Assembly (NCBI GenBank): GCA_905250125.1 | Contig: CAJNOL010000281.1 | Coordinates: forward strand, 62,001-126,000 | From: Rotaria sordida | Taxonomy: Eukaryota; Rotifera; Eurotatoria; Philodinida; Philodinidae | Length of the DNA stretch: 64,000 nt | Direction: 5' to 3' | Part shown: positions 10,951 through 22,729 of the stretch, piece after piece | How the letters are laid out: every line of letters begins with the position of its first letter | Numbering within the stretch: position 1 is the stretch's first letter | The notes under the pieces: model-generated | The model's input: the letters and a program-made list of their open reading frames with translations, nothing else | Database searches by the model: none | What the model was told of the DNA's origin: nothing | Made by a program: the position numbers and the translations under genes

Positions 10951-12852
10951 CAGAGATGGAATCGATTCGTGTTTTTCTGAAACCCAACTGAACCAAATCA
11001 AGTCAAAACTTATATGAAGCCATTAAGAAATCATATGCTCTAATTTCAGATCTTCTTGGACACACAATAGCTTCTGTGATCAAAATCTGTCTGATGACTA
11101 GAAAACATAGTAGTGAAAGATGGTAACCTTTATGTAGAGTCTTTTATGGTTCCTGCAATATTCCTTATTAGTTCTATATACTTAAAAACATAACTTGTTC
11201 AATTTTTATAGTATTTTGTTTGAAATTTTTTATAATTGTTCTTCTTATTCGAATAATATTCGTTCTTTTTTTATTTTCATCATACATCATATCAGCAAGT
11301 ACTAGCTACCAAGTTTCGATTAGATGTGATCGTATCCAGTTCCAAAAACTACATATTTTATATACAAATTGTACTCTATTATTGTTCAAATACTGTATTA
11401 CATTGTGACCATGATAACTCGTTGGGATATCGCATCAGAATTCAGATTTTCCTTTGTATAGTAGTTGTTGATAAATGATATCAAATGCGCTTTAGTACAC
11501 TAGTTCTCACGCATTGCTTAGTTAATGATATGAAACAATGATTTTGAAATTCTGTTTTGAGACACAGCAATTCTAACTTAATATTTTCCATTCAAACATA
11601 GAATTCTCTTTAAATTTCATCACCAATTCAAAAATCATTATATAATAATATGCGATATAGAAAAAAATCTGTACAAGTTGAAATTTCTTTCAATTATCAT
11701 TAGCATATTTTGATGCTTGCTCTTTATAACATCTTATATTCGTACCTTTTAAATGATTACTAATTGTTTTAAAACACGAATTAAAATTTTGAAGCTATTC
11801 TACGTAAAAAAATGTTGACTTCGTAATTAATTATTGTTCATTTCAAAATATAATGTCCTCTATTGTTTTTTGAATAACTTGAGAACGCAAGCAGCTAGAG
11901 ATCTACAATTTTCACCAATCGAAAGAGGAGATAGGGAGATGTATTTTTCTTCAATAATGTATAAGAGTAAAGTCCTTTTAAAACTAATTATCTCTGACAA
12001 ACATGTAGAAGAAGACATGAAAATGACCTGCTATCTAGATGACAGATCATATAAAGGAAAGGAAATTTTTCGTCTATAATGAAAAAACAAGAAGAAAATG
12101 ATGTAATTAATCTTTTTTTTATAATATTTGACGCTCCATTAAAATGTATAACTGATTTAAATTTCATTTCTTCACAGTTCCTTTGTTCAACGTGTACAAT
12201 ATTTAAAATATACTCGTATGTTTTTGTGCAACATGAGACAAAATTGATTTTAGTTCTACATGTGAGTGCGCAGACTATATCAAAAGAAAGAGAACTTTTT
12301 CAATAACAAACTGATGAGAAAAAGTTCTCTCTTAGTAGCTTTGTTACGAAAAAATCCATTATACTCACTTTGTGGAATAACGATTTGAAAATTGTCTCTT
12401 CTATAATTCTTCAATAAAGCATTCGGTGGTTTCAGTCAAACTTTTCTAATAGATGTAAAAGAAAAAGTTCTATGAGCAATAAAAATTTCAGTTCTTGATC
12501 TTATACTATTGAAGAAAAATTCAAATTATACTGAAAAAATGTTGAGCAACGATTTTTCAGCAGATATTTTGAAACAAACTCATTGGAGAATAATCTTTTC
12601 GGATCAAACTTAAAAAAAATAGGATATAACAAGCAAGAATTCGAATGTATTTTGATCTTTTTCTTGACTACCTATCCTTTATATAGAGCTGAAAAATGAT
12701 TCGAACCTATTCAATTGAGTAAAGCCAATTTTTATTATTAAATTCATAGAATATAATAAAATATACTAATCAGAAATTGCTTAGATCTACTTTCATATAT
12801 TTTATGTGCACAACTAGTACTCTACATATACACTATAATTTCAGACGGTAAA
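10951..12852. other. intergenic
   Basis: No supported gene; open frames at 11220-12306 are low complexity without recognisable content. A short hairpin lies at 12283-12333: AAGAAAGAGAACTTTTT is followed after ~18 nt by AAAAAGTTCTCTCTT. It could be a hairpin terminator-like or chance structure. Confidence 0.35.
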
Positions 12853-13327
12853 TTAAGTAGTAGATGATAATGATAATGCAAATGCTGACACAACACAATA
12901 CCTGTAAAAAAAAATAATATCAGAAAAAAAAACGTCTTTTTTTCTTCTATACCATGTCTTACATCGAATCGTTTTCCCATCTAAAATAAAGGATTGTCTA
13001 ACTTTTTCTTTACGAACTTTTATTCACCTACTTAATAATTGTACTTCCATCAATTTGATAATCCCATAAACAAGCATTGCCTATATGAATATTTTCATCA
13101 TTTTTTGGAATAATCATTGTAGTAATAATTGTTTTAAATGAATTGTAGATTTCTGATAAAGATTTTTGACATGAATCAACTATCTGTCGACTCCATTTGT
13201 CAATATTTTCTGAATTAAATTGATTTTTATTAAGAATATCTTCAACTATTTTTCGGATGATATCAGTAGTATATGTAACATCAAAACATTCCATATTAAC
13301 TAAATCATGCGAATGTTCTACAGACAT
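12853..13327 (-). CDS. dynein light chain, Tctex1 type (DYNLT-like)
   Basis: Three minus-strand exons: 13327-13032, 12980-12963 and 12901-12853, joined to 363 nt (120 aa; family about 113-120 aa). The middle exon is only 18 nt and encodes WENDSM, exactly where family members have W-E-N-K-T-M. The last exon supplies YCVVSAFALSLSSTT, matching the family's YCIVSAFGLSI end. Upstream, IIRKIVEDIL, KWSRQIVDSC, SLSEIYNSFKTIITTMIIPKN and HIGNACLWDYQIDGST follow the Tctex1 fold (two helices then beta strands for the dimer and cargo groove). The protein is a subunit of the cytoplasmic or axonemal dynein cargo-binding complex. Splice sites are GTAGGT/TTTTAG and GTAAGA/TTACAG. Without the small exon the protein would be truncated, which is why a simple ORF search misses its end. 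Confidence 0.92.
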
Positions 13328-13653
13328 AAAGATAAACTTTTCGTTTTTATCGTTGTTTATAAAGAAAAATAAAAAAGTAATAAATATAAATAGTGAAATA
13401 TTTTGGCGGTAATTTTTGTTTTTTCTAATTTAATATTATTATTCAGAATGACATCTTTGCAAAAAGAATATAGATAATATTCACGGTTGGTTACGTAGTA
13501 TCCATTAAAACATAATCAATCACCTGATTGACAAACTAATAACAAACAGAAGACGACAATCATCGAGTCACCTGGTACGTGATCAAAACAAAAGTTCGCA
13601 CAATGACAAAATAAAGAAAAAAAAGCATCTATTATTTGTATTTATTAACCATT

Positions 13654-16600
13654 ATGAACATAGTACGCTCTCGTTGGACAAAGATTCTACTTTTCTCATC
13701 ATCATTTGCTTCAATTATCTATCTTCTTCGTCGGTATCGTCGATATCTTGTATTAAAAGAAAATTGCAAATTTATTGAGCCACAACAAGAATCAATTACT
13801 AATATTTCTTCATCATCATCATTGATTGCAATTCATAAAAGATTTTTTAATCAACTTCTTGTAATTATTCGAATTCTAATTCCACGTTTACGTAGTGATT
13901 CATTCATTTTATTAATTACACATTTAACTACACTTATAACACGAACATTTCTTTCAATTTATATAGCACGTCTTGATGGTGCTATTGTAAAATCATTAGT
14001 ACAAAGAAATTCACATAAACTTATTCGTACAATTATTATTTTTCTTATAGTTGCTATACCAGCTAGTTTTATTAATAGTTTAATTAAATATGCTGAATCA
14101 AAACTTGCATTAGCATTTCGTTCAAAATTAACTCGTTATGCTTATGAATCATATTTTCGTGTAAGAATTTTATTTTTATCTATAATATTTCTTTAATTTT
14201 TTTTCAATTAATTTATTTTAAAATAGAGTCAAACCTATTTTCGTGTATCAAATTTAGATGGTCGTTTACTTACACCAGATCAAAATTTAACAGATGATAT
14301 TGAAACATTTACATCATTATTAACACATTTATTTTCTCAATTAACAAAACCATTTTTGGATATTGCTGTTATATCATGGACATTTGTAATTCTTATTCAA
14401 CAGAAAAAACATGCACGAGGTCTTAAAGGTACAAAATAAAAGATAAACAAAATTTAAGTTTTTAATCGATTATTTGTTTTTTATAAATAGAAGTACCTAT
14501 TTTAACAAGTCTAGTCGTTTTTATGACATTTTGGATACTTCGAAAACTTTCACCACAATTTGGTAGACTTGTTTCTGAAGAAACAAGACGACGAGGTTTA
14601 CTTCGTTTTGCACATACACGAATTATTGCTAATGCTGAAGAGATTGCATTTTTTGATGGTCATGAAGTAAATAAAAAAATAGATTTTTTTTTTTTTTTAT
14701 AATAAATAAATTTTATAAATTATAAATAGGTAGAAAAAACATGGATATCAAAATTATATTATCAATTACGAGAACAAACAAATTTAATTATTAAAAAAAG
14801 ATTATGGTTTATTATGGTTGAACAATTTTTAATGAAATATTTTTGGCATTCATGTAACTATACATAAATATAAAATGATGATTAAAAATATAAGACTAAT
14901 GTATTTTTGATTTTTTTGNNNNNNNNNNNNNNNNNNNNNNNNNNNNNNNNNNNNNNNNNNNNNNNNNNNNNNNNNNNNNNNNNNNNNNNNNNNNNNNNNN
15001 NNNNNNNNNNNNNNNNNNACTGAACCCGTCTGATTTTTTTTATACATTTACCCCCACTTACTCTATAGCATTTCACTCAAATCCAAATAGTAGTTTGAAT
15101 AACCACTCCAGTTAAACATGTTAGTTTTCAGATCCCAGAGAACCGCTAAGAATACTATCTTAAAGAGCAAAGAATCCTGAATAAAAGAAGAGATCATCAC
15201 ATTTCTTACGACCTTTTCTTAAAAATTTATAAACATTACAAAAAAGTGAAAAACAGCGAAATTTATCATAACATTGTAAAAAAAGCATTATTCATTTTTT
15301 GTGATGCTTATAGCTTTTTAAAGTATTTAGTTTTTCTGAAAACCTTCCTCTGATAGTGGATCTATGAAATTTCGATACAGAATGTATTTTCATAGAGAAC
15401 TTCATTGACTATTTAACTTTGAGTTAAATGCTTGCTATTGTAGAAAAGAATCAAAAAACATTTGTCTGATACAGTGAATCTCAGAATTATTCAACCAGGT
15501 GTAATTTGGATTTTTTCTCGTAACCTTAAGTGCTAGAGAGAATTCAAATAGTGATTTGAATAGAGAATATTGTTGCCAATAAGAATTCGAGAAAGTGATA
15601 ACCGTCATGAATTTTTCTAAAATAGGATTTTTAGAAAACCAAAACCCTGATTTTTTAACATCCAGAAGTCTTGTTTTAACAGTCTGAAATTATAGAGCAG
15701 CCAATTCTCTACAAAATAAGACGTCTCCGAGCTTTCTATGGCCTTCTCTTCAAAAGTTCTAAGCGTCACAAAAATCGAAAAAATGCGGTTTTTAGTCGCT
15801 TTTCTCATAAATTTCACTTTTTTTCGATTTTTGTGACGCTTAGAACTTTTGAAGAGAAGATCCTAGAAAGTTCGGAGACGTCTCATTTTGTAGAAAATTG
15901 GCTGCTCTTTAATTCCAGACTGTTAAAACAAGGCTTTTAGATGTTGAAAAACCAGAGTTTTGGTTTTCTAGAAATCCTATTCTAGGAAAATTCATGACGG
16001 TTATCACTTTCTCGAATTCTTATTGGCAACAATATTCTCTATTCAAATCACTATTTGGATTCTTTCTAGCACTTAAGACTACGAAAAAAAATCCAAATTT
16101 TGGGACCCACTATATATTTGACTAGTACCGTATATCTATATATAAATATATTCATTTACTAATTCTTTATTTAGGCGGAATGATATTTATTGCTATACCA
16201 TTCTTCACATATGATGGACCAGCTGAAACAGATGGTAATTGATATGTATAAACTAATATTTGAATACTTGATTCTTTCTTTCTTTTTTTTATTGTTAGAT
16301 CCAATAGGTGATCCACTTGGTATTAGTTTACGAACAGAAGAATTTACAGTAAGTAAAAATTTATTAACATCTGGTGCTGATGCATTAGAACGTATAATGT
16401 CATCATATAAAGAGGTAAGATTTATTAAGATGAATTCTTATTTTTGAATATAAAGATTTAATTTAAGCTAACTGAATTAGCTGGACATACAAATCGAGTG
16501 TATAAAATGCTTCATGTTTTTGATGAATGTGCACATGAACGATATCAACGAATTCCTATGATATTAGGAGAAGAATATTCATGCATAAGTATGAAACGAA

Positions 16601-17851
16601 AAGTTACTTTAAATCAACAAGCACGTTAGCTTTTATTTATTTTTCATATTTAATAAAAATCATTAACTTAGTGTTTTTTTTTAATAGATGGTCAAATTAT
16701 TGAATCGAATGACGATATAATTGCTGAAAATGTACCAATTATTACTCCAAATGGTGATGTTATTGTTGAAAGTCTTTCCTTAAAAGTAAAATTTTTAAAT
16801 TCATATACTCAAAAATATTTATACAGAATGTTCGAAAAAGTTCGATTGAAAAAGAAACGTAAATATCTCTTTCATCGTTCAAACGATTTACATGAGGTTT
16901 CATTGCATATTCATTGAAATTTTATTTCACATAAAATTTATTTACAATCAATGTCAAAATGATCATTTTGTACATTTATTAGAAACAACTTTATATGAAA
17001 TAAAACCATAAAAATCTCATGTAAATTGCTTGAACTATGAAAAAAGATATTTACATTTCTTTTTCGACCAGACTTTTGAAATATTCTCTATATTTGTTTA
17101 TGTTAGATAATACCAACAATGCATGTTCTTATAACTGGACCCAATGGTTGTGGTAAATCTTCATTTTTTCGAATCATTCGAGGTTTATGGCCAATCTATT
17201 CTGGTTGTCTTCATCAACCAAATCCTTCAAATTTTTTTCTTATTCCTCAAAGACCTTATATGTGTCCAGGTACTTTACGTGATCAAATAATTTATCCACA
17301 TACAATTGATCAACTTCATATTGATGATAATCAATTAATAGAAATTCTTAATAATGTTGAATTACAATATATTGTACAACGTGAAGGTGGTTTAAATATT
17401 GAACGTAATTGGAAAGATATACTTTCTGGTGGTGAAAAACAACGTCTTGGTTTAGCTCGAATTTTTTATCATAAACCTAAATATGCATTACTTGATGAAT
17501 GTACAAGTGCTGTATCAATTGATGTTGAAGGAAAAATATATGAACGATTAAAACAATTAGGAATTTCATTACTTACAATAACACATCGACCTTCTCTTTG
17601 GTTAGTTAAATTTTATTTTTCAATAATTTAAAGTTATATATTCTTTTTTGAGGGCTTATCATACACATTTACTTCAATTTGATGGTAAAGGTCAATGGAC
17701 ATTTGAAATTCTCGATACAAAAAATCGTTTAACATTGAAAGATGAAAAAGAACGTCTTGAATTTCAATTAGCTATTGTTCCTGAAATGCAAAGACGTTTA
17801 AATGAATTGTGTCAAGTACTTGGTGAACATACAATCGACGATCAAAATTAA
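13654..17851 (+). CDS. peroxisomal ABC half-transporter, ABCD1/2 type
   Basis: Ten exons: 13654-14160, 14227-14428, 14491-14666, 14730-14853, 16175-16234, 16299-16414, 16468-16624, 16688-16785, 17107-17600, 17653-17851; 2133 nt, 710 aa, the usual ABCD length. The N-terminal half is the transmembrane domain with the ABCD signature [40 protein letters not shown] (EAA-like motif) and MSSYKEVTELAGHT. The C-terminal half is the nucleotide-binding domain: Walker [10 protein letters not shown] (residues ~491-499), IPQRPYM, ABC signature LSGGEKQ (~586-592), Walker B ALLDE (~607-611), and HRPSLW switch. Family members dimerise in the peroxisomal membrane and import very-long-chain acyl-CoAs. Intron 4 (14854-16174) holds a 100-N gap and a 600-bp palindrome; intron 8 holds a second palindrome. 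Start at 13654 is the first ATG in frame with no TTG needed. Confidence 0.95.
14919..15018. other. assembly gap (100 N)
   Basis: Exactly 100 N, the conventional size for a gap of unknown length, inside intron 4 of the ABCD gene and ~480 nt left of a long palindrome. Open frames crossing it are artefacts. Confidence 0.98.
15501..16105. mobile_element. 600-bp near-perfect fold-back palindrome in ABCD intron 4
   Basis: Left arm about 15501-15790 and right arm about 15815-16105 are reverse complements with few mismatches. Examples are AATTTGGATTTTTTCTCGT against ACGAAAAAAAATCCAAATT, GTGATAACCGTCATGAAT against ATTCATGACGGTTATCAC, and AAGTTCTAAGCGTCACAAA against TTTGTGACGCTTAGAACTT. The centre is a ~35-nt loop (around 15784-15818). 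No protein is encoded; the 66-codon minus frame is incidental. It is a non-autonomous fold-back/MITE element, and its structure may explain the nearby gap. Confidence 0.75.
16815..17095. mobile_element. palindromic MITE in ABCD intron 8
   Basis: The whole interval is one imperfect palindrome. The outer arms pair TCGATTGAAAAAGAAACGTA with TTACATTTCTTTTTCGA, inner parts pair CGATTTACATGAG with CTCATGTAAATTG, and the centre is the perfect 16-bp palindrome CAAAATGATCATTTTG near 16955-16970. It occupies nearly the entire intron between 16786 and 17106, leaving the splice sites intact. Confidence 0.65.
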
Positions 17852-18661
17852 TATGATTTCTATTATACATATTGACAATTCTTTTTTTTTTCTTTTTGTT
17901 TTAAGTTATATTTCTTTTCTTTTTTTTTTTGTATAATCATATTTGAATGAAGCATATTGGTAAAGAAATTTTATGAAATGAAAAAAAATACTATTTAAAG
18001 TCAATAGTTAAGATTATTCAAGAATTTAAAAGATCAAAAAATATTGCATTTTCAATGATGAATTGGATATAAAAATCTTTTGTATTTCAAATTTAGTTTG
18101 ATTAAAATGAACATTTTTATCAAAATTTAATTTCATTTATTTGATTGAAATACATTAATTTTTTTTCCCTAGTTTTTAATACAAAAAAAAAAAGTAATGA
18201 AATTTTTTTTAATTCCGTAGGTATCTAATAATTAATTCAACAAGTAATTTACAACAACAAGGCGATAAAATATACTTGAATATTTTGTTATTTCATATCT
18301 TTTAAGACTACGTTACTTTGAAAAGAATTTTTGAGTATATTTTTTTTTTGTCAAAAAAAGAAAAAAGATGTTAATGTTATTTTGAAATTTAAATAGTGAT
18401 ATAAAAATAATATCAGTTCACACTCTTCATGTGATAATTGTATCATTTTTTTTTTGCCACCTTTTAGTCTCTCTCTCTCTCTCTCTCTCTCCGTTACTCC
18501 CTACTACTTTTATACTTATTATAAAACTAAATACTCAGTCTTTTCTATTCTTCGATTGCAAACAACTACTTCAACTTTATTCTCTATCAAATTCGAAGAA
18601 AGTAAAGTCTTTCAAATCAATGAACTAAATCATTTCATATGACTTCTTTTTTTTAAAGATC
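17852..18661. other. intergenic, promoter side of the hormone gene
   Basis: T-rich spacer between ABCD and the neurohypophysial-hormone gene. It contains a (CT)n run at about 18469-18492. A pyrimidine tract ending TTTTTTAAAG lies 3 nt before the ATG at 18662, a possible 3' splice acceptor. Confidence 0.4.
18469..18492. repeat. (CT)n microsatellite
   Basis: About eleven CT dinucleotides in tandem, 170 nt upstream of the hormone gene start. Confidence 0.85.
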
Positions 18662-19180
18662 ATGTATCAATCTACATTATTTATTTTATCTGTTGCTATC
18701 ATACAATTAAATTATGCATGCTATATTACTAATTGTCCTATTGGTGGCAAACGTAGTTTAAATATCAATAATATTCTTCATGCTCATCAAGTTAGAAATT
18801 GATCTATATATTTTTTGATAAATTATTTGTTTTTTATCATTTTAGTGTCCACGTTGTGGACTTAATGGTCAATGTTTTGGACCATCGATTTGTTGTACAC
18901 ATTTTGGTTGTCGTATGGGACATCCGTCTGACATTCATCAATGTTCAACTGAAGATCATAGCGTGATCCCATGTACTATCAAGAGTAAAACTTGTTCAAT
19001 GTTATCTAATGGTCGATGTGCTGCCAATGGACTCTGTTGTAATGCAGGTATGTCATTTTTGATCTTCATTAAAATCTTGTACGAATATTAATCTTTTTAG
19101 AATCATGTCATATGGATAAAACTTGCTCCGTATCATCAAATCATTTTATTGATAATGTACAAGATGAAACACAAGTTTGA
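18662..19180 (+). CDS. oxytocin/vasopressin-family preprohormone with neurophysin
   Basis: Three exons: 18662-18790, 18846-19047 and 19101-19180; 411 nt, 136 aa. Residues 1-19 (MYQSTLFILSVAIIQLNYA) are a signal peptide. The next residues are the hormone CYITNCPIG followed by the amidation/cleavage signal GKR. After a 12-residue spacer comes a neurophysin with all 14 cysteines in family spacing (CPRCGLNGQCFGPSICC .. GC .. QC .. PC .. TC .. GRCAANGLCC .. SC .. TC). Prohormone convertase, carboxypeptidase and amidating enzyme would yield a disulfide-closed, C-amidated nonapeptide secreted from neurons. Both introns sit where they do in vertebrate genes: just before the neurophysin core and between CC and the next Cys pair (CCNA|ESC). 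Thr4 resembles insect inotocin and Ile8 resembles mesotocin; position 8 is neutral, so oxytocin-like. Confidence 0.96.
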
Positions 19181-19545
19181 TGATCATCAATGAGAATTCT
19201 TCTATTGTTTCTTGATTCTAACTCTTTGTATAACAAACTGAATATATTTGAATTAAATAAATAATCGAAAGAATAAGATTGGATTGCTTTTTTTTTTCCT
19301 TCTTGCAAATGTATCGTATTCAAAAGAGAAAATTTTCATACATGAAAATCATATATTTTATATGAATAAAGAAAGAATGAATATAACATTGTCAGATGTC
19401 ACTAGTTTGCCTCTATTTTTGTTCAATACTACATGAATTCTATAGAAATTCAATTGGATTAATATCAATCATTGAAAATAAGTGAAATATGGTCTTTATA
19501 CTTTAGATAAATCGAATTAAGTATACTAGAAGATAGTTAATTTAC

Positions 19546-21310
19546 ATGTCTCGACAGTATTCAACTCATTCATTTATTCCACCTAATCATCATCATCATA
19601 TATCATCAAATAATTCAACTAGACGACGATTTCGTCAATCAATACAAAATAATTTTTCTTATTTTCAATATCCATTTCAACGACAAACTTTTGAATCAAA
19701 TCGAGAAATAAATAATACTAATTATCATTCAACATTACCTTTTAATCGTATATCAGTAATAAACTTATTTACTTTTATTTTAAATTAATTTAATTATTTT
19801 CTAATAAAATTTGATTTAAGACTGCAGCAACAATATCTCATCATAATAATCATACAAAACGTCAACGACGATCATCAACTATTGGTATATCAAATTTTCA
19901 AACAAATCAACATTATCATGAACGAAAACGTTCAAGATATTATGGAAATGAACGAGAACATATGTAAGATATTGTTTTACAAACTATATTCTTTCTAATT
20001 TTTTATTCTATAGAAATCATTCATCGAGACGAATACAACAAACTAATCCTACAACTTATAATATTCCTTCTTTTACTCGTTCATTTCATTACAGATCACA
20101 TAATCATTCTATTCAAACACCTCGTTATTTTCATCATGAATCAATATCTTCTTCTAATACAAATCGTCATCATCAACATCGAAATCGAATGACATTTGAA
20201 CCAACATTATATCATCGAACATTAATGACTACTCATGTACATCAACAACCTTCGTCTTCTTTTCTTCTTACTAATTTACTTCAGTAAGTGTATATACAGT
20301 GTAGCCCAAAATTCACTTTTGAACGAATGAGCTAGTTTTTGTTTTTGAGTGTGCCCTGAAATTTCAATCATAAACATCGAGAAAACTACAAATGATTCAC
20401 ATGTACTCTTGCATGACTAACACTAAAATTCATTATAATACTTGTCTCGTTATTATCTTTTCTTGTTATATTTGAATTCTTGAATGATGTTTAGTTTACC
20501 GATGAGATAATGATTATAAGAAAATTTCCTAGGACTGAAACTTTCAGAGTGTAATGTGTAATAGAATTTGATGTAAACCATAGTATGGAAAGCTTCATCG
20601 TTGATTTTGGCCACTGGGCTACATTGTATTTAGGCCAACATTTTTCTTATGAACTATGAATGTCTCTTTATCTCTGGTGAAAAATTCAGTTCATTTTGCT
20701 AAAGCATGATAGTGATATTCAATTTTTTTTCTGTTAAGTGACTTTTACGTCGCTATATATTTATAAGATTTTTAAAAATAATTTTTTCATTCTCTAGTCG
20801 TATTATTGATAATCATCATCCACTATCAGCATCATTTGATTTGATTGGTTATGCATGGATGTCTCCTAATCATGAAATATTTTCTTTACCAACTGCATTT
20901 ACTATTCATTTTGGTGTAAGTTATTGATTTATTTATTTTCTTTAAATTTAAACAATATTTATATATATATAGGATTTTTTCGATTTAATTATTTCTGATG
21001 AAACATCAGTAGTTGGTTTAACTGATAGTGAACTTGAAAGAATACCAACAATGATTTATAAGAAAACTTGTACAAATATTAAAGATGATGATGATGATAA
21101 ATGTGCTATATGTTTAAGTGAATATATAACTGATGAAAAACTTAAACGTTTACGATGTAAACATTATTTTCATAGTGAATGCATTGATCCATGGCTTAAG
21201 GTAAATTTTTTGATGATAGTTTTAAGATTTTTATAGAATAATTTTTTTTGTTTTGTTCTTTCTAGACATCAACTCGATGTCCGATCTGTCGAAATGAACA
21301 GACAAGTTAA
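19546..21310 (+). CDS. RING-H2 finger protein (probable E3 ubiquitin ligase)
   Basis: Six exons: 19546-19755, 19821-19963, 20014-20283, 20798-20915, 20973-21200, 21266-21310; 1014 nt, 337 aa. The first ~210 residues are disordered, rich in His, Asn, Ser, Arg and Gln. The C terminus is a RING-H2 domain: CAICLSEYIT .. LRCKHYFHSECIDPWLK .. CPICRNEQ, i.e. C-x2-C..C-x-H-x2-H-x2-C..C-x2-C with the Trp that contacts E2 enzymes. The RING is split by the last intron, after PWLK. A poly-Asp run (DDDDD) precedes it. The layout (long disordered region, RING at the extreme C terminus) resembles RNF111/RNF165-type ligases, but no substrate can be named. Intron 3 (514 nt, against ~60 for the others) contains a MITE. 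Confidence 0.88.
20297..20626. mobile_element. 330-bp MITE with TA target duplication (Tc1/mariner style)
   Basis: The ends are CAGTGTAGCCCA.. and ..TGGGCTACATTG, a 12-bp terminal inverted repeat with one mismatch, flanked on both sides by TA (20295-20296 and 20627-20628). TA duplication is the hallmark of Tc1/mariner insertion. There is no transposase. It lies inside intron 3 of the RING gene and accounts for most of that intron's excess length. Confidence 0.75.
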
Positions 21311-22729
21311 ATAAAATTCTTCCGAATCTTGTTTATTTGTCTAGCGTTGTATATTTTTCTTTAAATGCCAGATAAACATATTGTTATATATTTTATGTTT
21401 TTTTTTTCTTCATATATGTACTTAAGGACTTGTTTGTTTTTTCATTTTGGTGTATCTATTGTTGCCTTTCTTTTGTATGACAGTTTTTCAAACTTTATCT
21501 GAGGAAAAAAAAAATCTTACATAACACATCTATAGAAAGAAAAAGAGTTTTATGTTACGGTTTTCTTTTTCTGATTTCTCAACTTCTTTTTTGTGACTTG
21601 TTTTATATTATTCATTAGAAAATTTCATACGAAAATAAATCATATTGGCTAAAAGAATGAATTCTAAGATCTTTTGATAACTGTGAAGAAGTATAAAAAT
21701 CAACTTATTTATTCTCATCCGAAATAAATTTAACTCATTAAGGATCAGATGTGGCTTTCGATTTATAGTGTCGAGTTATGTTACAACTGTATGAACTTAA
21801 TGCATAAAAAATTAAATATTTCGATTTAATATTATGAGTGACATTGAACAGATGAGTTATAGTTTGTAGTTTTTTCTGCATTATTCAAGTTAGTTTAACT
21901 AATGAGAAAATAGTTTTAATTATTAAATCGATAATCGGTTTAAAGACATGCGACTCGATGAACCAGAGACAATCACAAGACAGGGCAAAAATGTTTCGAC
22001 CTGCTAACTTTTTTTTTCTTTACAAACAGCCATTTGAGAAAGATTTTCAGGTCAGTATTGTTGAGAATGATGAGTTAAATAGATACGGAGTAAAAGATGA
22101 TCCTTCGCGGGATTCAAACTATGCATCTTCTGCTGTCAGAGTAGATGTCACAAACTAGTTAGACTAGAAGAGACGTCTGATCTTCGCTTTATGTATAGAG
22201 TGTTGTCATCTATATATAACATTATTCTCAGAATTCTGTAATTATATTGCTGTTCGATTGATATTTTCTATAACGGAGAAGTACTTGTCCTCTTCGGTAA
22301 AAAATATTTGATCATGTTCTATGTATTAATCAAGTTTTTTTCGTTAAGCATAAAGTGGTATTGTTCTAATCCATGTTAGTAAAAATGGAAAGACAACAGT
22401 GTAATCTTCTGTCGCTTGAATCAGTAATCGACATGTATGTCAAATGAAAATATGTATCGAAAGAATTTGAGAAAGGTCTACAAGCTATCACACGATCAAA
22501 TAAATATATTCAGTATCTAATAAACCAATCTGACAGAACACTAACGAGAATGAATAAAGAATTCACAATAAAACAAAAATTTATATTTTTGAAATAATTT
22601 GTTGAATACAATACACCCAAATCAACAATAATCGAAACTTCAAATAAATCATAAGTCTACTAGTACCAACCGGATCCGAGTGTTATCTATGACACGAACA
22701 CAGTCATTCAGTCTTCATCATTAAGATTA
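21311..22729. other. intergenic
   Basis: T-rich 3' flank of the RING gene, then unremarkable sequence. A 66-codon open frame at 21958-22158 has no recognisable domain; its 3' part (GGATTCAAACTATGC) only superficially resembles a tRNA T-arm. Confidence 0.35.

Noticed and set aside
14850..15076. Open frames across the N gap
   Set aside because: They are translated through 100 unknown bases and are artefacts.
15617..15817. 66-aa minus-strand gene
   Set aside because: It lies wholly within one arm of the palindrome and mirrors the other arm; no family features.
22090..22160. tRNA-like GGATTCAAACTATGC segment
   Set aside because: No acceptor stem, D-arm or anticodon arm could be placed around it.
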